Shown here piece by piece: positions 9,894-19,068 of a stretch of 64,000 nt of DNA. Position numbers and translations under genes: made by a program. The number at the start of each line of letters is the position of its first letter. Position 1 is the stretch's first letter. The notes below the pieces were generated by a model. The model saw nothing but the letters and a program-made list of their open reading frames with translations. It was not told the DNA's origin and did no database searches. Location: NCBI GenBank assembly GCA_963816685.1, contig CAWFMB010000026.1:78647-142646 (forward strand). The letters are read 5' to 3'. Source of the stretch: CAVYUC01 sp963816685. Lineage in GTDB: Bacteria > Bacteroidota > Bacteroidia > Bacteroidales > Prolixibacteraceae.

Positions 9894-10838
9894 TTATAGT
9901 GTAAGCGATACATCTTCCGGTCGATTATGTTTCCAACGACGATGCGACCATAAGTAATATTCAGGTTCATCCTGAATTACTTCTTCCATTTTCCTGATAT
10001 ATTTCAATAAAATTTCCTTTGGTTCAACTTCTGCTGGCTGCTCAACAAGTGGGGTAAGCAAAACTGTGTATTTACCACGGCCAACTTTTTTTGTATGGTG
10101 AAAAAATACCGGCTGATTCGTTTTTGCGGCCACTTTTTCAGGCCCTGAAAAAAAAGGCGCCTCCCTGTTCAAAAAAATGGTCCAGAATTTTGAAGTTGCC
10201 GGTGGAGATTGATCTGCCCCCAACCACAAAACAGTTGGCTTTCCTAGTTTACTAAATTCAAGAACCTTACGCGCCGACTTATGCACCGGAACACACTTCA
10301 CTCCCCATTTTTCCCGTGAATCCAGGATGAATTTTTCCATTGCCCTGTTTCCGCGAACCGGATTGTAAAGCGATATGATCTGGTGATTAATTTCAAGTTG
10401 AAAAGCACTTCCCCACTCCCAGTTGTTATGATGCATGCCCAAAACAATCATACTTCTGTTGTTATTATAATGTTGCTCAAATGCTTCAACACCTTCAAAT
10501 TTTATGTGTTTGCTGATTTGACTTTTACTCATGCCATGCATTTTCACCGTTTCAAGCATCAAATCGCATAAATGGCGATAAAACTTTCGTGCAATTGAAT
10601 TTATTTCCTGCACGCTCTTTTCCGGAAATGCATGCTGCAAATTGCCGAGAATTACATTTCGGCGGTACTTAATTACATACTGTAAAAGAAAAAACAAAAC
10701 ATCCGAAATCCTGTAAATAACAAAAAAAGGTAAGCGTGAAATTGAAACAAGAATACCAACTATTAAACGATTAAAAACCTTTTTAAAAAAGTTTTCATGA
10801 AAACGTTTATCCGCTTTTTCAAGATTCTTATCTACCAT
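9894..10838 (-). CDS. LpxL/HtrB-like lipid A acyltransferase, copy A
   Basis: Predicted inner-membrane enzyme adding a secondary acyl chain to a lipid A precursor from acyl-ACP. The 314-residue protein has an N-terminal hydrophobic anchor (about 24-56) and the catalytic HX4E motif at H136-E141 (GMHHNNWEWG), the Bacteroidota version of the LpxL HX4D/E box. The C-terminus has the family's YLWSHRRWKHNRPE motif. A second, clearly related gene lies 14 bases upstream on the same strand, so the two are a tandem duplication in one operon. Some members of this superfamily acylate other lipids (for example ornithine lipids), so the substrate is inferred. Confidence 0.85.
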   Translation of the reverse strand: MVDKNLEKADKRFHENFFKKVFNRLIVGILVSISRLPFFVIYRISDVLFFLLQYVIKYRRNVILGNLQHAFPEKSVQEINSIARKFYRHLCDLMLETVKMHGMSKSQISKHIKFEGVEAFEQHYNNNRSMIVLGMHHNNWEWGSAFQLEINHQIISLYNPVRGNRAMEKFILDSREKWGVKCVPVHKSARKVLEFSKLGKPTVLWLGADQSPPATSKFWTIFLNREAPFFSGPEKVAAKTNQPVFFHHTKKVGRGKYTVLLTPLVEQPAEVEPKEILLKYIRKMEEVIQDEPEYYLWSHRRWKHNRPEDVSLTL

Positions 10839-10852
10839 TTAAATTAAGATTA

Positions 10853-11746
10853 TTATTCCTGAACGGGAATATTTTCCGGCCTTTTATGTTTCCACCGGCG
10901 ATGCGACCAGAGGTAAAATTCAGGATTATCATGAATCACTTCTTCCATTTTGTCAATATAAATTTTCATAATTTCTGTATCACTCATTTCTGCCGGATTC
11001 TCGCTCAAAAGTTCAGTCGTTAATCTGTATTTTCCCCTGCCGGTTCTTTCTATTTTTTGAAAAAGAACCGGATAATTAAATCTTTTTGCAAGTACAGCAG
11101 GCCCTTGATAAAACATGGTTTCCTGGTTCAAAAATTTCATCCAGAACTTATGATAGACAGGTGGGGTCTGATCGGCTATTAATCCGATAATCACAGGTTC
11201 ACCGTTCTTTTGTGCATCATTAATCCTTCTCAAAATTTTCGAATTTGATATCAATTCAGAACCTGTATTTCCACGGATTTTATTCATGTAAATGTCAAAT
11301 CTTTTATTGTGTAAAGGCTTATAAACGGCCAGAATTTTATGTCTCATAAACAACGATATGCTGCTGCCCCATTCCCAGTTGCAGTAATGCATAGTTAATA
11401 ATACAACACTCTGACCACGTTCAAAAAAATGATTTAGAATTTCAGGATTACCAAATTCCATCCTTTCCCTGAAATCTTCGCTTTTCATGTTAACCATTTT
11501 TATCACTTCCATGGTTAAATCAGCAAAGTAGCGGTAGAATTTTTTTGAAATGGTTTTTATTTCTGCTTTGTTCTTTTCGGGAAACGAATTTTGGAGGTTC
11601 TTTATTACTGTCGTTTTGCGGTAACCGATAACATAGTAAAGAATTACAAATAAAACACCCGACAGGACATATATCAAACGAAATGGCAGGCGGGCAATTC
11701 GGGATAAAAAAAAGATGCCAATATTTGTTGAGAATGAAGAACTCAT
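10853..11746 (-). CDS. LpxL/HtrB-like lipid A acyltransferase, copy B
   Basis: Paralogue of the next gene downstream, with the same layout: N-terminal membrane anchor (about 10-40), HX4E motif at H120-E125 (TMHYCNWEWG) and C-terminal YLWSHRRWKHKRPE. The frame is open up to 11833, but that would leave only 6 bases to the divergent phosphodiesterase gene and no room for promoters. ATG 11746 gives a protein (297 residues) that aligns with copy A. The two copies have diverged enough to suggest different acyl chains or positions, as E. coli LpxL and LpxM have. Confidence 0.83.
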   Translation of the reverse strand: MSSSFSTNIGIFFLSRIARLPFRLIYVLSGVLFVILYYVIGYRKTTVIKNLQNSFPEKNKAEIKTISKKFYRYFADLTMEVIKMVNMKSEDFRERMEFGNPEILNHFFERGQSVVLLTMHYCNWEWGSSISLFMRHKILAVYKPLHNKRFDIYMNKIRGNTGSELISNSKILRRINDAQKNGEPVIIGLIADQTPPVYHKFWMKFLNQETMFYQGPAVLAKRFNYPVLFQKIERTGRGKYRLTTELLSENPAEMSDTEIMKIYIDKMEEVIHDNPEFYLWSHRRWKHKRPENIPVQE

Positions 11747-11813
11747 AATTCGTAAATGAGGCAGTAAAACTACGTTTTTTAACGTAAATTTCGACAGAAT
11801 TATTTTTACTTTA

Positions 11814-11821
11814 TACTTTCG
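11814..11821 (+). promoter_or_regulatory. Bacteroidota-type promoter for the GDPD gene
   Basis: TACTTTCG resembles the -7 consensus TAnnTTTG with one change, and TTTCG at 11789-11793 sits about 25 bases upstream as a -33-like element. Transcription would start near 11828, leaving a leader of about 12 bases before the ATG at 11840. Confidence 0.4.
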
Positions 11822-11839
11822 ATTTTTAAACAAGAAAAC

Positions 11840-12616
11840 ATGAAACTACAAATAACAATTTTATCCATGTTGTTTTCAATTGGTTTATTTGCACAGCAAC
11901 AGTTTATTGCCCATCGAGGCGCTTCGTATCTTGCACCTGAAAATACAGTTGCTTCGGCAAAACTGGCATGGGAATTAGGAGCTGATGCTGTGGAAGTGGA
12001 TGTTTACCTGACCAAAGACAACCGCGTGATGGTTATTCATGACAAAGACACTAAGCGCACCTGTACAGGTAAAAAAAATCTGACAATAGAAAGTTCACCT
12101 TCCATGCTTTTACGCGATTTGGATGCAGGTTCGTGGAAAGATGAAAAATTTGCAGGGGAAAAAATACCTTTTCTTTCAGAAATTATTGAAACAATTCCGG
12201 AAGGTAAAAAACTGGTTGTGGAGATAAAATGCGGGAGTGAGATTTTGCCTCATCTAAAAAGAAACCTTGAAAAGAGTGAAAAAGGGATGCAAATTGTTTT
12301 TATTGGTTTTGATTGGAATACGATTGTGCGTACAAAAAAAGAATTCCCCGAAAATGAATGCTACTGGTTAAGTTCTTCAAAATCGGGCTTAAAAAAGAAA
12401 ATGGAAAAGGCAGCCGAAGCAGGACTTGCCGGAGTCAACCTTCAATATAATATGATTGATGAAGAAGTCATGAAAATGGCACAGGAAAATAATTTAAAAG
12501 TACTTGCCTGGACTGTTGATGATCCTGCGGAAGCCAAACGATTGACCCGGCTTGGAGTTGCAGGTATTACAACAAATCGCCCGGGATGGCTTAAACAACA
12601 AATCCAGGGAAGTTGA
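11840..12616 (+). CDS. Secreted glycerophosphodiester phosphodiesterase
   Basis: Hydrolyses glycerophosphodiesters (deacylated phospholipids) to glycerol 3-phosphate and an alcohol. A Sec signal peptide (about residues 1-18, ending LFAQ) places it in the periplasm. The GDPD TIM-barrel motif is complete: H25-R26 (AHRGASY), E34-N35-T36, the metal ligands E52 and D54 (VEVDV), and H67 (VIHD). The 258 residues match single-domain GDPD proteins. It is divergent from the acyltransferase pair, in keeping with envelope lipid turnover, though that link is by position only. A hairpin follows the stop. Confidence 0.92.
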   Translation: MKLQITILSMLFSIGLFAQQQFIAHRGASYLAPENTVASAKLAWELGADAVEVDVYLTKDNRVMVIHDKDTKRTCTGKKNLTIESSPSMLLRDLDAGSWKDEKFAGEKIPFLSEIIETIPEGKKLVVEIKCGSEILPHLKRNLEKSEKGMQIVFIGFDWNTIVRTKKEFPENECYWLSSSKSGLKKKMEKAAEAGLAGVNLQYNMIDEEVMKMAQENNLKVLAWTVDDPAEAKRLTRLGVAGITTNRPGWLKQQIQGS

Positions 12617-12635
12617 TAAATTTTCCAAAACACAA

Positions 12636-12664
12636 TGAAAAGCTTCCTCTCAGGAAGCTTCTCA
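12636..12664 (+). terminator. Hairpin after the GDPD gene
   Basis: AAGCTTCCT (12640-12648) and AGGAAGCTT (12652-12660) form a perfect 9-bp stem with a CTC loop, extendable by TGA/TCA across one mismatch. It starts 20 bases after the GDPD stop. There is no T-run, so termination strength is doubtful. Confidence 0.5.
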
Positions 12665-12767
12665 AAGTAAATAATTGTAGAACAATGGAACCGGATAATA
12701 AAAATGAAATCATTTCTATTAAATCCAGTTATTCCATTTAGTAAAAAAAAACAGGGAACTAAGTCAT

Positions 12768-12935
12768 TTATTTAAAACCTCTGACTCCGCCGGCAATTAG
12801 CGAGATTAGAAGTAATACAATAAAAATGTAAAAAATAATTTTAGCAATCCCGGCAGCACCAGCTGCTATTCCCCCAAAGCCAAATAATGCGGCAACCAGG
12901 GCAATTACAAGAAAAATAATAATTAATCTAAGCAT
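12768..12935 (-). CDS. Small DUF1328 family membrane protein
   Basis: A 55-residue protein of two hydrophobic segments (about 2-20 and 31-50) linked by a Gly/Ala-rich turn (FGGIAAGAAGIAK), starting MLRLIIIF and ending GGVRGFK. This pattern is the DUF1328/YtjA family of small inner-membrane proteins of unknown function, often stress-linked. ATG is at 12935, 17 bases after the stop of the beta-barrel gene on the same strand, so it is the last gene of a three-gene envelope operon (OmpA lipoprotein, beta-barrel, DUF1328). Confidence 0.85.
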   Translation of the reverse strand: MLRLIIIFLVIALVAALFGFGGIAAGAAGIAKIIFYIFIVLLLISLIAGGVRGFK

Positions 12936-12952
12936 AATATTTAATTTTAAGG

Positions 12953-13588
12953 TTAAAAAATAAATCCGGCATAAATTTGTATAACCGTATTTCTTGCATC
13001 GCCCAGCATCTCCTGAGTAGGCTCATCATCTTTGGCAACTTTTGTTAATCCAAGATTATAGTTAAAACCTAAAACAACCGGGTCGAGTGTAAACCCAAGA
13101 CCTGCAGTTAAACCAAAATCGAATGCATTAAAATAATCACGATTTATATCATCATTTGTATCAATATTGAAAAAATTCAGTACTTCTGCATCTGTATCTA
13201 CATTTGCATTCACCAGATAACTAAAGTACGGACCAAACTGAAATTCAAAATCTTCGGAAAGGTTATAAACCAGTTTTACAGGTACTTCAATATAATTAAG
13301 ATTAAAATTTGCCTGCCCATCTGCTATCAGACTTTCATCAAAATTGTTTTTAAATCCCTTTGATGTATACAAGAGTTCCGGTTGAACAGCAAATGATTCA
13401 TTCACCATCATTTTATCAAAAAGTCCAATATGAAATCCGTATTTAAGGTTGCTGTCGTTGTTTCCTTCAACAGTCATGTTTGACAGGTTTAACCCTGCTC
13501 TAACACCCAGGTGCGAGTACTGGCTGTATGCAGCTGTTGAAAAAAAGAGCGCTATTGCAATAAGTAATAATTTTTGTGTGTGTTTCAT
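12953..13588 (-). CDS. Outer-membrane beta-barrel protein (porin family)
   Basis: A 211-residue protein with a signal peptide (about 1-22, ending AAYSQ) and alternating amphipathic strands, for example GVRAGLNLSNMT near the N-terminus and an aromatic C-terminal end IQIYAGFIF, as in the small 8-stranded outer-membrane beta-barrels common in Bacteroidota. Members are usually annotated as porin family or PorT-like with unknown cargo. It lies 22 bases downstream of the OmpA lipoprotein gene and 17 bases upstream of the DUF1328 gene, so the three are likely co-transcribed. Confidence 0.85.
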   Translation of the reverse strand: MKHTQKLLLIAIALFFSTAAYSQYSHLGVRAGLNLSNMTVEGNNDSNLKYGFHIGLFDKMMVNESFAVQPELLYTSKGFKNNFDESLIADGQANFNLNYIEVPVKLVYNLSEDFEFQFGPYFSYLVNANVDTDAEVLNFFNIDTNDDINRDYFNAFDFGLTAGLGFTLDPVVLGFNYNLGLTKVAKDDEPTQEMLGDARNTVIQIYAGFIF

Positions 13589-13610
13589 AATTGATAATTT
13601 TAAATTGTGT

Positions 13611-14294
13611 TTAAAGATTCCCTAACTCACCTTCTTTTGCTGCTTCTTTTAGTTTTTCATTGGCGTAAATTGCCACTTCTACTCTTCGGTTAAGTCTTCT
13701 TCCTTCGTCAGTTGAATTATCTGCCACAGGTTGATTTTCTCCATAACCTACTTCTGTAATCCGTGCATTTTTCACGCCCAGTGAAACCAACTTGTCTGAA
13801 ACAGCCTTAGCTCTTTCTTCTGACAATTGTTTGTTGTAGGAATCAGTTCCTTTATTGTCAGTATGTCCTTCAATAAGAATAGCTGTGTCTTCATATTTTT
13901 TAAGTGTTTCAGCCAGTTCTGAAACGTTTTCACTTGCGGGACCAGTAAGTTTGGAAGAATCAAACCCAAACAATATCCCTGAATCGAAAGTAATTTTTAT
14001 ACCTTCTCCAACCCGTTCAACTTCAGCACCTTCCAAATCCTCATCAAGTTCTGCTGCTTGCTTATCCATATATTTACCTATAAGCGCTCCTGCTGTACCA
14101 CCAATAACAGCTCCGAGTATTGCCCCTTTTGCTGTATTGTTTGATTTTGAACCAATGGCTCCACCAATGGCTCCCCCGGCTCCGGCACCAACTGCTCCAC
14201 CCTGAAGAGTTTTTGAGGTATTACAACTAATCGGAATAAATAAGATGAGCAGAAATGCAACTATACTGCTCAAATTTAAATGTCTTCTTTTCAT
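13611..14294 (-). CDS. OmpA-domain lipoprotein with glycine zipper
   Basis: A 227-residue envelope protein. The signal peptide ends in a lipobox-like PISC with C24 as the likely lipidated residue. Residues 32-73 are a glycine-zipper segment rich in GxGxG and GxxxG repeats, probably membrane-embedded. Residues about 105-212 form an OmpA-like peptidoglycan-binding domain with the diaminopimelate-contacting residues in GHTDNKGT (D146) and NRRVEV (R203/R204). It would tether the outer membrane to peptidoglycan. First gene of the operon with the beta-barrel and DUF1328 genes. Confidence 0.92.
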   Translation of the reverse strand: MKRRHLNLSSIVAFLLILFIPISCNTSKTLQGGAVGAGAGGAIGGAIGSKSNNTAKGAILGAVIGGTAGALIGKYMDKQAAELDEDLEGAEVERVGEGIKITFDSGILFGFDSSKLTGPASENVSELAETLKKYEDTAILIEGHTDNKGTDSYNKQLSEERAKAVSDKLVSLGVKNARITEVGYGENQPVADNSTDEGRRLNRRVEVAIYANEKLKEAAKEGELGNL

Positions 14295-14523
14295 AATCTG
14301 TTATTTAAAGAATTACATTTACTAGCATGGAATTTCTGTGCCATAATTTAGTTATGTTTTACAATAAGAGATAATAGACTGATATTCATTAAATTGAATT
14401 TTATAAAAGTGATATTAAATTGGATGTAATGTGGTACTTTATCTCTACAAAGTGGGGATTAATATCTACATTTTAATTTTAGTCAAAAGCTCAAAACCGA
14501 GATATTAAGCCTCTTTTGTTCAA

Positions 14524-15216
14524 TTAATTTTGGTTAAGTGTATTGCCATTTGAATCGTATACAGGTGAATTACTGTTCAACCAGTTGGGAAAAACCTGGC
14601 CCAATCCTTCAAGAATAAACTGAAGGGCAATTGCAGTTACTATAATTCCCAGTAACCGCGTAATCGCAGTAAAAACAACAGTGTCGATTTTCTTTTCAAT
14701 CCATGATGAGGCAACAAGAACAACCAACAAAGCAATTAAAAATACAAACAGGATTAAAGTAAGGACTCCATAGTCGCCCCACCAGTTTAAACCTGTACCA
14801 AACAATAACATCGTGGTTATGGAGCCCGGACCAACAATTATAGGTATAGCCATTGGTACGATAATTTTGCGAAAACGCATTTTAGCCATTTGAAATGGTG
14901 TTCCCTCACCATCTTCATGATCTTTCATTTTTACATTTAATCCTTCCACCATTTTAATTCCGGTAGTCAGTAACAGAATACCTCCTGCTACTTTAAAAAC
15001 CATCAAATCAATAGAGAAAAAATCCAGGATATATTTTCCGCCGGTAAGAAAGGTGGTTAAAACAATAAATGCAAAGCCAATTAATATACTTGCAGTCCGA
15101 AGTCGCACCCGGCGCGGCACATCATAAGTCAACTGCGACCATAACGAAAGAATAGTAAGCGGATTTATAATAGCGATTACGGCTACCATAAAATTTATAT
15201 AAAGATTCCAGTTCAT
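14524..15216 (-). CDS. MarC family integral membrane protein
   Basis: A 230-residue protein with six predicted membrane helices and MarC-family features: AVIAIINPL in the first helix and a second internal repeat, MAIPIIVGPGSITTMLLFG (about 121-139). Despite the name, the E. coli protein is not firmly linked to antibiotic resistance; function is unknown. Single gene between the OmpA operon and a small membrane protein on the same strand, with a 229-base spacer on the downstream side. Length is typical. Confidence 0.9.
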   Translation of the reverse strand: MNWNLYINFMVAVIAIINPLTILSLWSQLTYDVPRRVRLRTASILIGFAFIVLTTFLTGGKYILDFFSIDLMVFKVAGGILLLTTGIKMVEGLNVKMKDHEDGEGTPFQMAKMRFRKIIVPMAIPIIVGPGSITTMLLFGTGLNWWGDYGVLTLILFVFLIALLVVLVASSWIEKKIDTVVFTAITRLLGIIVTAIALQFILEGLGQVFPNWLNSNSPVYDSNGNTLNQN

Positions 15217-15274
15217 ATCGGTGAAACTGTTTTATGAATATTTTTTAATAACAGGAATATCTTGCTACTGCTAT

Positions 15275-15598
15275 TTACCGGTGGCCATTTTTCTTTTTAT
15301 TGCTGTTTTCCTGATGATGATCAACCAATTTTTCATCAATCACTTTTTCACCTTCATCAACCTTTCTTTCTACTTTCTCAACACGACCTTTTTTATCCTT
15401 ACGTTTTATCTTGTCAATCAACTTCCTGAAAAAAGGGATTTTGTACGAAAGCAAAAATAAACCTGCAATTAAAAACAGATATCCAAGCGGAATAAAGGGA
15501 ACAAGCATAAAAATTGAACCAAGCACAAGAATAAGAATACCGGCAACCAGCCGAATATATTTTTTATGTTTTGGTTTAATTTTAAAAATTTGACTCAT
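15275..15598 (-). CDS. Small two-helix membrane protein with charged tail
   Basis: A 107-residue protein of unknown function. A basic N-terminus (KIKPKHKKYIR) precedes two hydrophobic helices (about 15-33 and 36-52). The C-terminal half is almost entirely charged, Lys/Glu-rich, probably an extended or coiled-coil cytoplasmic tail. The second helix region (FIPLGYLFLIAGLFLLS) loosely resembles PGPGW or DUF454-type proteins but lacks their signature. The stop lies 58 bases before the marC start on the same strand, so it may be co-transcribed with marC. Confidence 0.65.
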   Translation of the reverse strand: MSQIFKIKPKHKKYIRLVAGILILVLGSIFMLVPFIPLGYLFLIAGLFLLSYKIPFFRKLIDKIKRKDKKGRVEKVERKVDEGEKVIDEKLVDHHQENSNKKKNGHR

Positions 15599-15685
15599 TT
15601 TTATCTAAGTTTTTAACATTAATCCCTTTTTGATTTTTTTATATAAAATTTAACCTCTTCTAAATTATTATTGTGTCAATACAGT

Positions 15686-17971
15686 TTAATGCGTTGAAAA
15701 TGTATTTTCTGTAACACCACGTGCCGGTTGTTTTTGTATGACTTTTAATTCGGGCGGCTCAAGATAATCTTCGCATTGAAGCAATGATTTAACAGAATCC
15801 GGTATCGAAAACCTGCTTTTTTCAAGGGACTTAAAATGATCATCTTCGTAAAGCCGCTTAAAAAAACCTGCCCAAATTGGTAAGGCAGTATAAGCTCCCT
15901 GTCCGTATCTTCCATTCTTAAAATGAATTGCAGGATATTCTGCTCCAACCCAGCAACCGGCAACCAAATCGGGTGTAAATCCGATAAACCAGCCATCAGC
16001 ATTGTTTTGTGTGGTTCCCGTTTTTCCTGCAACATCAGAATTAATGTGATACCTGTACCGCAACCTTGCTCCTGTTCCTTGATTAACTACATTTTTCATC
16101 ATTTCGATGAGTGTCTCGAAATTAAACTTACTGGCCACCCTGATAAAATTTACATTGGCTTCCTTCGACGACCTGTAAATAATTTCTCCATTTATATTTT
16201 CTATTTTTACAACAAACTTTGGTTCTACTTTAATTCCTTTATTCGCAATTGTCTGGTAAGCCTGCACAAGTTCAAACAACGAAATTTCGGCTGTACCCAA
16301 CGCGAGCGACGGAACATCCGGAAGATTAGCCTGCACACCTGACCTGCTGGCTATATTTTTAACTCTTGATATACCAACTTCGGTAATTAATTTGGCACTT
16401 ACAGTATTTATGGAATGAGCGAGTGCTCCCTTCACCGAATACATCCCTTCGTATTCATTCGTGGAATTCCGTGGCGACCAGTTTTTAAACTGCGTAAAAA
16501 TATATCGTTGGTTATTGTAAAAATCGCAGGGTTTAATTCCTTCTTCAAGCGCTGCCAGATATACAAAAGGCTTAAATACCGACCCAACCTGGCGTTGGGC
16601 TGTGACATGATCATATTCAAAAAACTCATGATTAATTCCACCAACCCACGCTTTTAGCTCACCTGTATTTACATCCATTACCAAAAATCCTGAACGAAGC
16701 AATTTCATGTTATACATGACCTTTTCAAGCGGACTCATTGTTGTATCAATTGAACCGGCTTGCCAATCAAAAATCTTCGTATGCTTTTTAATGCTTACAC
16801 TGTCATTTTTTCTATCGCCAAGTTTTATTTGTAATATTTCCGCAAGTTTCCTGTTTTTTTCCCAATCTGCATTTTCCCACTGCGTGTCGAGTTGCTTTTG
16901 AATTTCCATTAAATGCTCTTTTACAGCAGCTTCCGCATATTCCTGCATTTTTGAATTTATGGATGTATAAATTTTTAATCCGTCTGTATACAAATCATAA
17001 TCAGAACCGGTTTCCTTATTGATTTTATCAAGGATGTTATTGATGTAAAATTTCATTTGCGACCTGAAATATGGCGCCACACCCGCATATACAGGAAACC
17101 TGTAATAATTTAAAGTAACAGGCAGGTCCGATAGAGAATCTTTTTCTGCTTTATTTAAAATCCCGTACCTGTACATTTGAAGCAAAACAACATTTCTGCG
17201 GGTTAATGATTTGTCGTAATTCAAACGGGGATTATAAATTGAAGTTCCTTTTAACATTCCAACAAGCATAGCAACTTCTTCTGTTTTCAACTGGTTTGGA
17301 TTTTTACGAAAATACCTTAATGCACCAGCTTTTATACCATAAGTATCTTCACCAAAAGGAACTGTATTTAGATAAAGTAAAAGAATTTGCCGCTTTGTAT
17401 ATAGTTTTTCCAGTTTATTTGCAATTACCATTTCCCTGATTTTATTGATTACAATTGAACCAAAACCAAAATCTTTTCGTGGATAAAGATTTTTTGCAAG
17501 TTGCTGGGTTATTGTACTTCCGCCCCCTGAATTTTCCTTTTGAAGCATTATTGTTTTAATCAATACCCTGAAAAGACTTTTTACATCGATTCCATGATGA
17601 CTGTAAAAACGTTTATCTTCAGTTGCAATCAGGCTTTTTGTAATTATTGGGGTCAATTCGTTTCGTTTTAAATCCATTCTGTTTTGGAGATAATATTTTC
17701 CCATCATCACCGAATCGGCTGTATAAATCTCGGCAGCTGTTGGATTTTCGATACTGGTAAGCTGGGCTTTATCGGGAATTGGCCCAAAAGCACCATGATT
17801 TATAGCTATAATCAGTGCAACAACCACTGCAAGATTGAAAATAATCACAGCTAAAATTCCCCAAAAGATATAGCGCCGGTTTTGCAATATCCGGTTCCAT
17901 GATTTCTTCCCGAATACGCCAACTTTATTTAAATAATTAAAAAAAGAATTTCCTGAAAATTTGTTTTTCAT
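15686..17971 (-). CDS. Class A penicillin-binding protein (PBP1A type)
   Basis: Bifunctional peptidoglycan synthase of 761 residues anchored by one N-terminal helix (about 34-57). The GT51 glycosyltransferase domain has its catalytic glutamate at E118 (ATEDKRFYSHHG) and the motif GGGSTITQQLAKN (149-161). The transpeptidase domain has all three active-site motifs: S464-V-F-K467, S520-I-N522 and K650-T-G-T. It polymerises lipid II and cross-links peptides in the periplasm. It stands alone between membrane-protein genes on the same strand. No truncation; length is typical of Bacteroidota PBP1A. Confidence 0.95.
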   Translation of the reverse strand: MKNKFSGNSFFNYLNKVGVFGKKSWNRILQNRRYIFWGILAVIIFNLAVVVALIIAINHGAFGPIPDKAQLTSIENPTAAEIYTADSVMMGKYYLQNRMDLKRNELTPIITKSLIATEDKRFYSHHGIDVKSLFRVLIKTIMLQKENSGGGSTITQQLAKNLYPRKDFGFGSIVINKIREMVIANKLEKLYTKRQILLLYLNTVPFGEDTYGIKAGALRYFRKNPNQLKTEEVAMLVGMLKGTSIYNPRLNYDKSLTRRNVVLLQMYRYGILNKAEKDSLSDLPVTLNYYRFPVYAGVAPYFRSQMKFYINNILDKINKETGSDYDLYTDGLKIYTSINSKMQEYAEAAVKEHLMEIQKQLDTQWENADWEKNRKLAEILQIKLGDRKNDSVSIKKHTKIFDWQAGSIDTTMSPLEKVMYNMKLLRSGFLVMDVNTGELKAWVGGINHEFFEYDHVTAQRQVGSVFKPFVYLAALEEGIKPCDFYNNQRYIFTQFKNWSPRNSTNEYEGMYSVKGALAHSINTVSAKLITEVGISRVKNIASRSGVQANLPDVPSLALGTAEISLFELVQAYQTIANKGIKVEPKFVVKIENINGEIIYRSSKEANVNFIRVASKFNFETLIEMMKNVVNQGTGARLRYRYHINSDVAGKTGTTQNNADGWFIGFTPDLVAGCWVGAEYPAIHFKNGRYGQGAYTALPIWAGFFKRLYEDDHFKSLEKSRFSIPDSVKSLLQCEDYLEPPELKVIQKQPARGVTENTFSTH

Positions 17972-18050
17972 CTAAATACATTACTATGTATGTGCAGTTT
18001 GCCAATGATTTATACAATAATTCACACCTGCAATACTCATTTCATTCAGT

Positions 18051-18848
18051 TTAATTGTTCTGATTGTAAAATTCCATTGCTTTAGGCATAATTCGTTCCA
18101 AATGTTTTATTCTGTTTTGTGGATTAGGGTGAGTAGATAAAAATTCAGGGGTACCGCTACCGGAATTGGCTTCTATCATTCGTTGCCAAAGCAGCGGCGC
18201 TTCCCGCGGATCATAACCTGCCATCGCCATAAAATACAAACCTAATTCATCGGCTTCCTTTTCATGACTTCTGCTGTATGGAAGTATAACACCCAATTGC
18301 GAACCAATTCCAAATGCAGTCATTGCCAACTGGGTGGTTGTTTCACTTTTCTCTTGTAAAGCCTGCGATAATGCCATTCCACCCAACTGCAAAGCCAGTT
18401 GCTGCGACATTCGTTCGTTTCCATGTTTTGCAATGGCATGGGCAATTTCGTGCGCCATGACAACAGCAATTCCATTTTCATTCTTACATACGGGTAAAAT
18501 CCCTGTGTAAAATGCAATCTTTCCTCCCGGCATACACCAGGCATTTAAAACATCGTCCTCAATAAGATTATATTCCCATTCATAACCTGCAATTAATTCT
18601 TCCCTGTCTATCTCATCCAGATATTTTTCAACAGCATTGGTTACCCGTTGTCCCACCTTTCTTATTTCCTGGACTTCAGAAGTGTTGCCGGATAAAGGTT
18701 CCTCCTGCAGAACCTTGTTATAACTCTGGTTGCTAAGCGCCAGCATTTCAGAAGAGGGAATAGCTGTAAATTGTTTTCTGTTGGTTAGCGGAACAGTACT
18801 ACAGGATGTTACTATAAGTACAATAAACAAACTGATAAATCTTTTCAT
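18051..18848 (-). CDS. M48 family metallopeptidase lipoprotein
   Basis: Periplasmic zinc protease of the LoiP/BepA-like group, probably anchored to a membrane by lipidated C16 (lipobox VTSC after a short signal peptide). The zinc motif HEIAH spans 133-137, with the third ligand in the downstream helix HEKEADELGLYF. I start it at ATG 18848 because the 14 codons upstream precede the signal peptide. Family members clear misfolded outer-membrane proteins. An 11-base motif upstream (18975-18985) also occurs upstream of the lipoprotein gene at 20194. Confidence 0.92.
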   Translation of the reverse strand: MKRFISLFIVLIVTSCSTVPLTNRKQFTAIPSSEMLALSNQSYNKVLQEEPLSGNTSEVQEIRKVGQRVTNAVEKYLDEIDREELIAGYEWEYNLIEDDVLNAWCMPGGKIAFYTGILPVCKNENGIAVVMAHEIAHAIAKHGNERMSQQLALQLGGMALSQALQEKSETTTQLAMTAFGIGSQLGVILPYSRSHEKEADELGLYFMAMAGYDPREAPLLWQRMIEANSGSGTPEFLSTHPNPQNRIKHLERIMPKAMEFYNQNN

Positions 18849-19068
18849 AATTGTTATATAAACATTGCATCGTTGAGAATCCAACAACATGCCAAATTGT
18901 TGAGATAAGTCTCAAAGCCAATGTAAAGCAGTAAAAATCCTGCTTCCTGCTAAAATCAGGTAATGAAAAAAAATACAGTTTTGTCTATTTATATCCCCAA
19001 CCTGTGGAATTTTTTACCACTTTGCGTCTGACTAAACATCAGATTCAATTGGGAATCCTGAGATATGA

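Noticed and set aside
10853..11833. Longer start for acyltransferase copy B at 11833
   Set aside because: It leaves only 6 bases to the divergent gene and overlaps the promoter region.
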